Source: Montifringilla adamsi
Lineage: Eukaryota; Chordata; Aves; Passeriformes; Passeridae
Direction: 5' to 3'
Assembly (NCBI GenBank): GCA_017590115.1
Contig: JAGGNK010013114.1
Span: 2,294,001-2,358,000 of the forward strand
DNA length: 64,000 nt
Of this stretch, positions 40,001 through 51,204 are shown piece after piece. The translations under genes were made by a program, and so were the position numbers. How positions within the stretch are numbered: the first letter of the stretch is position 1; the number at the start of each line of letters is the position of its first letter. The notes beneath the pieces are model-generated. The model was not told the DNA's origin. It was given only the letters and a program-made list of their open reading frames with translations, and ran no database searches.

Positions 40001-41411
40001 TTTGGGCATTTTGCAGTGTTTATTGTTTTAGCCCTTCAAACTTTCAAGTTTCATTAAAATAGTACTGTCTGATGTTCTGGCAGAACTCTCTCTTTATTGT
40101 TCCCCTGTTGAATCAGTCTCACAATAATTACATGCAGAGATGCAAAGTGAAATTACTCTAGCAAAGGTGCAAATTCAACCCAGAATGAAAAGGGGCATCA
40201 ATTTCAAAGTCTATAACTAAGTATATTTCGATATCAAGTGCTCAGCAGGAGGTCAAGAACTTCAATATTTTGAGCACATTGTGATTTCTCATTTTATAAC
40301 TACAGTCCCATGGTGCAATACAAAAATATTGTTTTTACAAAAGCCTTCAGATTACAGTATTTGAAATGTTGCATTAACATTCAGTTAAGATTTAATAGCC
40401 AGAACAAATGTATTAACTCATGAACCCTGAGGTCACATGTTCTCCTAGAAAGCACTCACATAAACTACAACTCTTTCATACATATTTGTAACAAAAATAA
40501 AATAATTTCATATTGATAGTTCAAGAATGGATAAATTGGCAAAATAAACCTTCCCAAATTATCTGCTAACCTCTGATGATTGTGCCAATTACCTTTTGCC
40601 GAAGTAATTAAAATAATTTGCAATGATGGAGAAAGAATGTGAAATTAATTTCCACTGCATGGTCATTGAACAGTGGTAGAGTAGTTGCCCTAGAAAACAA
40701 TACTCTAAACATGGCAAAAATGAGAATTTTTTATCATATGGAGCAATATAGAATTTCTGGTTTGTTAAAATGATCAATTAATGTTACATTTGCCATTTTT
40801 ACACTTGCTTAGACTTGACAAGCAATTTGTGGTAAACTGGCACATCATTTGCTTTTGGCAGATGTCAATTGCTCTCATAATTATTTCAAAACAGAAATGA
40901 TAATAACTGAAAGGAAAAAAAGAGGAAAATTATCTTATTTCCAGTCCAAATAAAAATATATTCTTATTAACTTTATGACACTGTTGGCTGCTCTTCTCCT
41001 ATGCTTATATTATTTAATCAGAGAGTTTGTCTTGTTGTTTTGGTAACTTCTGGAGGTAAAAAGTGGAACAGATACAATATTTTCTTTTATGTTTCTGAAT
41101 AAAAGATGAGCTATTTTAATGTACATTTCCCTGACTTCCTAAACACCTGATGGAAAATAAACGTTCCCACTGATCCTGGTAAACCAGGCCACTATAGTCA
41201 CAGTGCCAAGTTGAACCAACTCAGTAAAGAATTCAGTAATAACTGTGGGGATTTGGCATATCACCATGGGCAGACAAATTTGACTCTTCCCATGAATGGG
41301 GAGAGGAGCCAAGGTATGAACCAGCTCTGAATTAGAAGCCATTTAATTAAAGTTAGCACAGTGCTGAGCTCAAATTAGCAAGGTTTACTAAGAGGCAGCA
41401 TGTATTAACTT
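37011..41411. other. Unique AT-rich sequence; candidate conserved block at about 40560-40920
   Basis: No gene or mobile element is recognised. The part from about 40080 to 41120 is AT-rich, free of low-complexity runs and dotted with homeodomain-like words (TAATTA, CAATTA, ATAATT), so it is a candidate for conserved non-coding sequence. This is inference only. Open frames reach 97 codons (39764-40057) with no signature. Confidence 0.62.
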
Positions 41412-41462
41412 GGGCTCAGCGTGGTGATAGAGCGCTCTGCTTCCAGCCAAGTTTGCACGGCA
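41412..41462 (+). mobile_element. Possible tRNA-derived SINE / MIR-like relic
   Basis: The stretch 'gggctcagcgtggtgatag' followed by 'agcgctctgcttccagccaa' resembles the head of tRNA-derived SINEs. It has an A-box-like GCTCAG-N-GTGG-TxATAGAGC followed by a segment ending in TTCCAGCCA, as in MIR-type elements. The B-box (GGTTCGA-type) that should follow is not visible, so the rest is either missing or diverged beyond recognition. There is no intact tRNA cloverleaf. The resemblance was judged by eye from memory of the family, and a chance match is quite possible. Confidence 0.32.
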
Positions 41463-41578
41463 GTAATCTCCTAAAGCACAATGCCATCCAGAGGAGCAAG
41501 CCAGCCAAAGAACGGAGGCGAGGCTGAAAGGGTTAAAAAGAAGTTCTACTATCTCTTTGCTGATGTATCACCCTTATG

Positions 41579-41650
41579 AAAACAAAAAAAAGGCAAAAAA
41601 AAAATTAGAAAAAAAAACCAAACAAAAAAACCCCCAAACCAAAAACCCCA
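41579..41650 (+). repeat. A/C-only low-complexity tract
   Basis: About 70 bases are nearly all A and C on the plus strand (interrupted by 'gg' and 'ttag'), with repeated A-runs of 7-10 and short C-runs (ccccc, cccc). It is similar in style to the tract at 31683-31748 and is the strand complement of the GT tracts. Confidence 0.92.
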
Positions 41651-44040
41651 GACATACAGGCCAGTGGTTACTTACAGAATTTAATATTCCATTATGGCTC
41701 CAGGTAGAGCTGTTCAAAGTTCATACATTCAAAGCAGAGCAAAGAGAATGGGTTATGGAAAACTGAAGAAAACATCCTTTCTTTGCCCAGATGAAATATG
41801 AAAAAATTGTGGTCTTATGCTGCTTTGATATGCATGTTTGGATATTGCCATTAAAATACCATGTATGGCTGAAATACTTAGCATGTAGACAATTTTAATT
41901 ATCTGTTAAGTGCTGTGTAAACATCAGAAACAGCCATGATATTCCCAATTTACAAAGCTGCAAATCAAAGCGACAAAAGTTATTGCCGCTCTAATGCAAC
42001 AGGGAGCTATTTAGCTGTTCATTGCTCTTCTTGATCATTCTCTTGGTTTTATTTCCTTTCATCTTCTTTGCAATTTGGTTCGGGAGCAACTGTATTTAGA
42101 TGACACCTCTAAGATCCTTTACATTTCATTCAAATAAGCAATTCAAATTTGCAGCTTTATCCAAAATATATAACTGGTGTTTTTCTAAATGGCCATACTA
42201 TTTCTCGAATCTAGGTAGCTTTAAATATTGGGACCTCTCTAGCTGGATACTCCGGTTTCAGCACACAAGAGGTTCTCCTTCTGTGAAATGGAAACAATAG
42301 GAAAATAAAATATGAAAAAGATTACATCTGTGAAGATAATCCCAGAAAAGAGAATTGTAAATGTAAAAGGGTTCAGTTACAACTTCTATTAAGGACTAAT
42401 TCAACCCAATAAACACATTTTTATTTAGAACAATCTTGTAGCTGTGCTTTTTTAAAAATTAAAGTCAAAATTGTCCTTAGAAAATATATGTCAAAAAAAA
42501 AAAAAAACCAAACCTTAGATTCCTCTATAAATTGGATAGTAATTTTTTTACTATGACCTTTTTCTATGAGTAAAGATGAGTAAATATAGGAGTCTTCTGT
42601 ATCATCAGAAAGGAACTGATAGCAGTCTCACTAAATGTTTTTCATAAATAATTTTTATTTAAAAAGGAATAAGTAGTTCAAAATAAAACTCACGTAAATA
42701 CTACTGTACCTGTGGAATAACGAAGGGAAAGTTTGACAGTTTAGGGTTTGAAGTACCACATTAAAATTTCCTTTGCACAGCGGATGGACAGGTTTAAGGA
42801 GTGGAGTTCTGCATGTTATCAGTAAGAATATTTTCACTGACTTCAAATCATGTAAAACATACTCCTGAGGGAGAGTCTGCAAAATTTTCTAGGTTTAAAG
42901 TACTGCATCTTTAAAAATATAAAGCTGCATGTGGATGCGTTATTTGAGAAGTAATGCATGACCGCCCTGTTAAAGACTGCCACAGTGAAAGACCATAGTT
43001 ATGATTACATGATGCACCTCAGCTTCTGAAGTGTTTAATTTCTGAGTGAATAATAGTGAAGCTATAGTATTCTAAAACATCTGATTCTGTACTTAATGGG
43101 CATATAAATTGTGTCTATAGGGAGCATATGTAGATGGGTACCTTCCTATATATATGGACACACACATATAAAAATTTAAGTGTAACACAGTCTTGTGCTG
43201 TAATAAAACAAATAGGTCAGGCTAGGGAAGTACTTCCAAAGTGTTTAGCAGGAATTAATATTTAATCTTCAAGTTTTCTTCAGTATTTTGTCATTCAAAT
43301 TTCTGGAGTGAAATGGAAAATATGCATCTTGGATCTTTAAAAATAAACCTCCTCACAGAGAATTTCAGCTGTGGAATCAAATGCCTGCTATTTGAACTTC
43401 CAAGGAAAAGAAAAGCAAGGATTTCACATATAATTAGTTGTGTCAAAGGAGAGTTTATAATAATTTTTATAATAATGACACAAAGGATGAAATTTTCGTG
43501 TTTCAAAAACAACAGAAAGCTATTGAGATAGCAGGAAATTCAAAATTGCAGCTTCTTAGAAATGTAGAGTATAATGGAGTATCCAAGACATGGAAAATTC
43601 TAGCTGAGGAAGGTCAAGGTTTTATGAGGTGTAAATTCTCCTGAATTTTGCCATTCAGTATTGCAAGCATATTTTCTGTGACCAGTGATGCACATAAAAA
43701 AAAAGGGTTACTAATTATCAGCAGTAATAATTACACATTTAACAAGTTACCATTATACTTCAAAAAGTTCACACTAATGTGTGAATAATTATTGGCCTAA
43801 TTAAGTATCCGATATTGCATTTACAAACAAAAATGAAGCATTAGTTAAGAGTGTGACAGTGTTTTTGCATTAGATAAAAGGAAGAGGTAATTTGGATAAC
43901 TAATTCCTGGACTGAATTTGTGGCATGGAGCTCACAAAAAAAAAGAGGTAATTTTCATCCTTTTAAACATTCAGAAGCATATTTTCCCCACACAACTCTC
44001 CCTTTCCAGTGCAGTATTCAACTGTACATCTTTCACCCCT
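41651..44040. other. Unique AT-rich sequence; candidate conserved block at about 41900-42110
   Basis: No gene is seen. A block at about 41900-42110 keeps several CpG dinucleotides (gcgac, gccgc, ttcggg) within AT-rich sequence, unlike its CpG-depleted neighbours. This may indicate constraint but proves nothing. There is an A15 run at about 42493-42507 and a small TATA/CACA mixture at 43148-43170. Open frames are at most 75 codons. Confidence 0.62.
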
Positions 44041-44054
44041 CCCCCCCCTTCCCC

Positions 44055-44100
44055 NNNNNNNNNNNNNNNNNNNNNNNNNNNNNNNNNNNNNNNNNNNNNN
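44055..44100. other. Assembly gap (46 Ns) inside poly-C
   Basis: Forty-six Ns are flanked on the left by 'cacccctcccccccccttcccc' type sequence (C-runs from about 44036 to 44054) and on the right by 'ccgcccccca'. The gap evidently lies in a C-rich low-complexity stretch that sequencing could not resolve. The true length may differ from 46. Confidence 0.99.
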
Positions 44101-44850
44101 CCGCCCCCCAAAGATGAAATCAAGAAGAAATATCAGGAGCTCTAGAAGCCCTGAGGGCTTTCAGGGTAGGTGCCTTTTGGGAGATGGAAGGGGTCTTGTG
44201 CAATGCCCCTACACGGAGAATACATCTGCTTTTACTGGCAGAGTTCAGAGTGCTTCAGGCTGCAGGAGTTGACAAAATCAAAATCATACAGTAGACATGA
44301 ATGCCTCTCAGTGATACACGAGAGGTACACAAGTGAAAACATTTAGCAAAAATCAGCTTAGGATGCAGCACACCACAAAGAATGTCTGTTACAGTGGCTT
44401 TCACCTGGCTGCAATTTCTGTATTAATTTTCCTCCTACCATTTCACAGGAAAAACAGAGCCAGGTGTTGTGATAATAGTAATTTATCCATGTATCCATTT
44501 ATGGTCATTTGAGCCTCAACAATGATGGACAGTAAATTGTGAGAAGGAAAATGAAACCTCTCTACTCATCTGCAAATGTCTTGATTTCACAGTTTTCCAT
44601 TTTCATTAATATTTGAGTGAATTTCTGTGGTCAAGATTACTACATTTTATCAAGAACAGCACTAAGTAATTTTTGCTTGAACATCATCCAATTACTGGCC
44701 AGTGACAGAGAACTACACCAGCCCAAAGGACAGACCATTCCTGTGATATTTTCCCATTTTTCCTTTTCAATTCATGACAGAATTCTCTTCACACTGGACA
44801 AGTTGCATAGCTGGTTCTCCCACAGAGCCATGAAGTCTATGGAAAATATA
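44101..44850. other. Unique sequence right of the gap
   Basis: No gene or known repeat is recognised between the gap and the first copy of the 94-bp repeat. A frame of 89 codons (44617-44886) runs into the repeat but has no motif. Confidence 0.6.
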
Positions 44851-44944
44851 CCATCACTTTTGCTGCAGCTTTGCAGGATTGCCTAAAACTTCAGGAGAAC
44901 TTATTTGAACAGAAGTGCAAAGTAGTGTGCAAACACAGTCCTGA
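44851..44944 (+). repeat. 94-bp direct repeat, copy A
   Basis: First copy of a 94-base sequence that recurs 708 bases downstream in the same orientation. It runs from 'ccatcacttttgctgcag' to 'aacacagtcctga'. By eye 9 of 94 positions differ between the copies, with no indel, and the central 33 bases or so (gcctaaaacttcagg onward) are identical. One frame in both copies reads CLKLQENLFEQKCKV without a stop, but the frame is short and is not evidence of coding. The flanks of the two copies are unrelated. I do not recognise the family. Confidence 0.93.
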
Positions 44945-45558
44945 GGCTGCCAGACCACAGCTAACTCACACAGCTTTGACTCAGACTGCATCTCATAACT
45001 TCTCTGTGTGCAAGACCTTGAGACAAACAACAGGATTTGCAACATTTCAGCATGAAACTACTGCGAATGTGCCACTGCTGTTTAACTCTTACTCCGGTCC
45101 AAAAACCCCTTTATCTATGCCATAGCCCTGAACCCCTGCATTTCATGTTGTTTTGTTGCTTCACTGTATGCATGTTCAAAAGTCTGATTTAAAGCCTCTT
45201 CAAAAAGCAGACTGGAAGCTTTATATTGTTTTCAATAGGAGTTTGCAAGACCAATACTGAGAACACATGCAGGCTTAGGTACATATATTGCACAAATCCC
45301 TGAATACACACATCCCTCTTGAACCCTTGGACCAATGTCTGGTGGAAATTGTTTTTCACCTGCTTCTCAAATGAAAGAGCAATGGAAATACTGAGCCATA
45401 CTCTTCAAGGCACTCAGGGCAACTCTGCTGTGTGCTGGATAAGTAAAAAAGACATCATTAACAGCTGAAATGGAACTTTTCCATACTTGTATATGCAGAT
45501 TATATCCATTTTAGAAAGTAGAAATTTTAACCAAACTTGCTCTTCCTACACCTTCCCT
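44945..45558. other. Unique spacer between the two 94-bp repeats
   Basis: This is 614 bases of AT-balanced sequence lying between directly repeated ends. I see no integrase, reverse-transcriptase or other coding trace, no primer-binding site and no polypurine tract, so a small LTR element is only a formal possibility. Confidence 0.6.
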
Positions 45559-45652
45559 CCACCACTTTTGCCATAGCTTGGCAGAAATGCCTAAAACTTC
45601 AGGAGAACTTATTTGAACAGAAATGCAAAGTAGCGTGCAAACACAGTCCTGA
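45559..45652 (+). repeat. 94-bp direct repeat, copy B
   Basis: Second copy of the repeat starting at 44851, ending in 'aacacagtcctga'. Most differences from copy A fall in the left third (around 45571-45588). The right two thirds differ at only two positions. The concentration of changes on one side could reflect a ragged duplication boundary. No further copy was noticed elsewhere in the window. Confidence 0.93.
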
Positions 45653-48445
45653 TTATTCAGTACCTGTCATGGGCCCCAAAGATGACCCTGAAATTTCTCC
45701 CTTAAACCCACATGTGGGGCTGGTTGGTGGTAGCAGTTAGGGCTGCCTGGAGACAGTCTCCAGAAATGCAAAGAACATGGAAAGAAACAAGACTGTCCAT
45801 AATATAGGACCAAGAAATTGGGGGGAAATGACAGATACTTCTCTTGATGGAAGGGGCTTCAAAAACTTTTTCCAATCTCTGTGAGAAATCTAAGGTCAGG
45901 TAGGGTACAGACTGCATCCCCTGTATTTTTTTTCACCTGAGCACTAGCCTGGCCCTTGTTTAGGAATATATTAGAGAGCTTTGCAATGAACAAATGAATA
46001 ATCTCTTTTTGGCAAATGCTTTAAATACATCCCTTTAGGTATCAGTGGGCTTTGCATCAGCCCATATTTGCTTTCATTCTGATGGGTTTGGATACACCTT
46101 TTCCATTCATATCAGTGCAACTTGACCAGAGCCTTCAAGATAAGCATAAGCTTAAATGTTTTCCATGAGGATAGGCATTATTAAAAAACATAGTTTAACT
46201 TTTAGTGTAGATTTTTAAATGCTTTTCTCAATGCTGAAATAAGCAATGTTGGAGGCATGTTACCCAATCCAATATATTTTCTTGTGCCTACATTTTAAAC
46301 ACTTATTCCTCCACCTTTTGAACTCATCATGTCACATCTCTGCAGTTTTAAGTTGGGCTGGATGTAATGATAGAAATGTATTAATTGCAGTTATACTTTC
46401 TATAGCATCAAAAATATAACATTAGAATACTTTTTTTTTTTTTTTCCAAAATAAATTCTTCAGATCGGTATGCCTCAAAATATCCATCTGTAGCAGTGAC
46501 TCCTGGTTAAGGAACTTTTCACTTTTCTTTCAAAGTTAAATAAATTACTGGAAGAAACATTCTCTGAATTGCAGAATGAGTCAGCAATACCTTTGGTATT
46601 TTTGGGGCCTATTTTACAGAGGCTGCTTTTGCTTAAGCCATTCACAACAATTAAATTTATTCTCTTCATTTCACATTGTATACAGCTGATGGGAAATGGG
46701 GGGAAAAGGCAACCTTCAAGGCATTAACCCCTTCACCCCACAGGATGATTTTTCTACTTGAAAGGAATTTGGTGATTTCAGCTTTCTTCTCTTTCTTAAC
46801 TTTGCTTCCATTAGGATTGCCTGCATGAATAAGGGGTTGCAGAAACTGGCCCTTATATTGTAATGTAATCACAGATTTATTCAGCTCTGCAATCAGCCAC
46901 TCCTCTGTGATGATCATCTCAGGTTCCTGCCAGGAGTTTCTGGAAGGCTCTGTGCTAGCTCTCTACTGATCACATAAACTACCAAAAAAATTACCTATAT
47001 ATTACTTTCCACTAATTCAGATCTATGTTCTGAGGGAAGAGAGAAAGAATCATAAGGAATAATAGAAAAGGTTGCTTCTGAACATTAATAATCATGCATA
47101 CCATGCCCAACAAAAACAAACACACCGAATAACTGCAGATACAAATAAAACCTTCTGTTAAGTTAAAAAAAATACACCAAGAAAAAACAGAAAACGAGAG
47201 GGTGAAAAAGGCTAAAAAGGCAAGATTTAAAGAAGGGAAATGATATGTGGTTTGAAGTGTGCATTTAGAAAGAAAAAGGATATCCAAAGATCAGCATCTC
47301 TGAGAACAGCCCATTTACCAGTGTCTAAATAGCTAATAACTGAATGTAAAAATGTCTCCTCAATTTAATAAAAATGTACTATTGTATTATTTACTACGGT
47401 ACAAAGTTTAAAACATTAACATGGTAAAGGCAAACAGAAAACTGAATGTTTAATATGTCAAAGACTTACATTGATTTGCAAAGTCTGAGTCAAATATTGC
47501 TACTAATAACACTGTCAGGAATATTTCCCCTGGTATGAATGAAAATATTTTGAGTCAGAGTATACAGAAGAGCCGAGTTTGGCCATTTGTCTCTTGCTTT
47601 GTGATATCCATTTCCATTGACTGCCTTGTGCTTTGGACACCTGGAAAGAGCCATGGACTCTGGCATTAGCTAAAGGCCAGGACCCTCAGTTCTTTGTATG
47701 AGATGCCACAAAATCTTTTTATTTCTAGTGTGTCTACTCCCTGGAAGTACCACTGATGTTTTCTTGTTCAATGGCTTTTATCTGGCACTTTCAATAAATA
47801 TTGCCCTTGCTCTCTACGCTTTAAAATGATAAATGCATCACCTGGAGGCTGTATCCAACAGTTCCTGTGTAATACTTCTCTCTTAAAATGTGACATAACA
47901 TTTTAGAAATGGAAAATTAACATCCCACAAGGAATTCTCAAAAGGGAAGGACACGTGCAAGTGCAACCATGCAGTGAACTAATCTTTAACCACAAAATGC
48001 CAATATACTCTTGAAAATATCGATAAATGCTGCAATGAGGCACCAGTTAAACAACTAAATATAAATCACACAAAGCTACCAGTGGCAGACACTCCTTGTA
48101 TCTGCCCAATCATTAATAGTTTTTCTCAAAACTGGAGTGGTTTTCCATGGTGCTAATGAGAACTTTTGCTAGCATACCTTCCATACACTTGAAATTCAGC
48201 ATCAGGGGAAGTATCAAAACCTGCACCCACACTGCTAAAGGTACCCCCTCAGACAGCAGTGCATGGATCCCCAGCCAAGTAATGCAATATTTGCAAGTGA
48301 GACAATGTCTGTTACAGCAGTTTTCTCCAGATCTGAAATGTAGGACAGGCATACTCTGAGAGCACCTCACCCTCCCCAGTCTTGACTTTGACATGACAGG
48401 ATCCTTTTCCTCTGCAGTGCTGGTTTTCCATCAGCTTATGTACCC
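45653..48445. other. Unique AT-rich sequence, no gene seen
   Basis: No gene or mobile element is recognised. A T15 run is at 46431-46445. Open frames reach 93 codons (minus, 48113-48394) with no signature. The sequence reaches the left edge of a CR1 fragment near 48446. Confidence 0.65.
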
Positions 48446-48640
48446 AGAAGAAATTTTTCACTGTGGTGGAGCACTGGCACAGGTTGCCCAGAGAAGCTGT
48501 GGATGCCTCATCCCTGGAAGTGTTCAAGGCTAGACTGGAAAGGGCTTGGAGCAACCTGGTCTAGCGGGAGGTGTCCCTGCCTATGCCAAGGGGGTTGAAA
48601 CTGGATGATCCCCTCCAACCCAAACCATTCTACGACTGTA
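48446..48640 (+). mobile_element. CR1 LINE 3' fragment
   Basis: Plus-strand CR1 tail. Diagnostic words in order are 'gaagaaatttttcactgtgg', 'gagcactggcacaggttgcc', 'cagagaagctgtggatgcct', 'ccctggaagtgttcaaggct', 'cttggagcaacctggtctag' and 'gggggttgaaactggatgat', ending with 'cccctccaacccaaaccatt'. About 195 bases remain, strongly 5'-truncated. Close agreement with the familiar avian CR1 tail suggests it is younger than the copy at 36.6 kb. Confidence 0.92.
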
Positions 48641-51164
48641 AGTTTTTATCCTGAAAGGCAGGATGTGGTTGAGGGATGGTGCAGTGCTAGACATGAATAG
48701 CACTAGTCCTGCAAACTACCTGGGTAGTCAGAATACATGCCCCCCAGAATTCCCCTGGCTGCAGCACAGGTGATGAAGTGTGGCTGCAGCACTGGGAAGT
48801 GATGCTCCCACACCAGCACAATGTGCTCTCTACCACACCTGAATATAATTTGGTTCTTTCCTGAGAAGAAAACTTGCTGCAGCTGAGTCCTGATTTGTTA
48901 CTCAAACTGTGTTATTAACTTCACTGAAGGACAAACGTCTTGTTAATGTGAACTAGAAACATGATAATATAGTTTTCATAGATTAAGCTATAATTTTCTG
49001 CCTTAGGAGCAATTTTGAGACCAAAGAATCTAGACTGGCACTCATCCTGGAACTCCAGAAATTCCCTGCACAACAGGTTGGGCCTTCCATGGCTAGAAAA
49101 GACCACAAAAAATCCCTTAGAAGATTTTTATAATTGCACTCGCTTCTTACACAGCTAACTATGCCAGCTGGAAGCAGAATTTCACACCAGTGGTCAGCAG
49201 TGTACCTCCTGAAGTGAGAAGACCTGTTTTATAGCCAGGGGCACAATATGACCTATCATTATTAAAGGCCAGAAGAGCATTCAGCTCCCCTTTGTGAGCA
49301 GTATCACTGACTATTCTTGTGAATTACTGCTTCTCAGAAAGGGAGGTAAAATAGTTACAAACTTTTTTAATATCCAAAGTAAACAGCAAGCTCAGATATC
49401 CAACAAAAGTTACAGCAATATTTTCATTATGAATAATTCAACCTTGTTTTCATCAAAATAGGGGGATATTAACAATTCTTCAATTCTATAAAGTCTTTCA
49501 AATTAACCCATTTTATTGCTATAAATCCAGACTTTGAAAATCTAAGTTGCATTTTACTGTACAAGTATGCCCTATGGGACTGCTCTTAGCATATATTATC
49601 ATTTGGTGTGAGTAAATCAATATCCACTGGGCCATAATTTGTAGTAATAAATCAGATTTAACTGTGTAAGTTCAGAGGTGAACTGTATAGGGAAGTTCAC
49701 GCAGATTTGAAAAATGAAGAAAGATATAAATGTATTAAATGTAGGACTCCTTCTTACCACTTTAAAAAAGGTCTGAAATTTGGAAAACTTGCAATAATTT
49801 CTCATTATTTCTGCAGATTGCTCATAATTGGATCCAAGAATAAAGAGGAAAAAAAGTCAAGCCAGTACTTAACTTGAAGTATTAACTACACATTGTTCTC
49901 CTGTAAGCACTCAACAGATCTCTTCTTGTTAAAATTATGGCAAATTGGAGCAGCAGTTCCCTTCTGAATCAACCTTCATTTCTCTGTCCTTCCCTGCTGA
50001 AGACTGTTACCTTTTGAAGGCACAAATTATTATTTATTTATACCCCTATAAAATGCATGCATGGTCCCAAAAGCCATAATATAATACCCTGCAGTACCCA
50101 CAAATGCAGCACTCATTATTACAAATTATTAGATCACTTAATCTTCTTTGCCAGTTCCTTCATCAAAAAAATAAATAAATAAATAAATAATTCACAGTTC
50201 CCCTATACAAACCTAAAATACAAGACAATAAAACTAATAGTAATAATAATGATATGTTTCCTTGGTCTTTTACAACGCAGGAAACAAATGCCTCTTGAGT
50301 TGTATTGCAAGGATATACACATTGCAAGTGGATACATGGCTGAGTCAGTCAGTTCATTACCCTGAGGATGCTCAGCCTGGGTAGAAAATGTTCACTTGCT
50401 TTTTAGGATCAGGAAAGAGCTATAGGAATGAAAAGAAGGCACATTGCTCCTGTTTTGATTCCTTCCCTTTAAGATGAAAGAACAATCTCTCAGACCTTTG
50501 ACTCAAAAGGCCTCTCTACCAACAGCACAATTTAGTGGGATTTCTTTCCTTTGCCCAAATAACCTTGCCTTGCCTGGAAATTGAAACAGGGCAGCATCAG
50601 CCTACAGGCTGATGACAGATCCACTTGGAATGCTCACCTTGTCCTGGCTTTGCATCTTGCTTTATCCTCTTCCTCAAATACAGCTTCTGCTCCAGAGATC
50701 TGTTCATTCACTTGACCTTTCCCATTACTCCTTTCTGTGCCAAGGAGTGCTTTCCTTCCATGTCACTCAATGAGAGTAAGCAGCTGATTACAAAGGGAAT
50801 TTCTGAGCAAGAAAAGGCAAAAGCAAAGGTATGCTCTGCATTCTGAATCATCCAAACCATTATATAAGTAACACAGTAAAATACAAATTCTCATTCTCCT
50901 GGAAAGTAATGATGATCAGAGGTGATGTAAAAAGAATGAGTTCTGCATGCCCTCAGAAATCCTTACATTGGTGATTAAATAAGGTCTCCTAAGATCTCTT
51001 GAAGTGAAATTGCTTTATTTACTTAGGCTACCAGTCAGCTGGACCTGAGTCAGGTGAGCTCTGAAGTCTTACTTTTTCAGCTCTTAACACTGACTGGAAG
51101 TATCTAATTCCTGGTAGGTGTAGATAGTATGCTCTAACCCTTTTTCTCAGTCTAGATGTCTGAG
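48641..51164. other. Unique AT-rich sequence with a small (AAAT)n
   Basis: No gene is recognised. A short AAAT microsatellite lies at about 50165-50190. Open frames do not exceed 73 codons. Confidence 0.65.
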
Positions 51165-51204
51165 AATTCCTTGCATAAAAGGGAAGACTTTTATGCAAGG
51201 AATT
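51165..51204. repeat. Perfect 16-bp inverted repeat with 8-base loop
   Basis: Left arm aattccttgcataaaa (51165-51180), spacer gggaagac (51181-51188), right arm ttttatgcaaggaatt (51189-51204). The arms are perfectly complementary over 16 bases and the pairing stops abruptly outside. A perfect stem of this length with so short a spacer is not expected by chance in 64 kb. The stem is too short and too perfect for a typical microRNA precursor. There are no target-site duplications that would mark a transposon. A template-switch origin is plausible. Confidence 0.95.
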
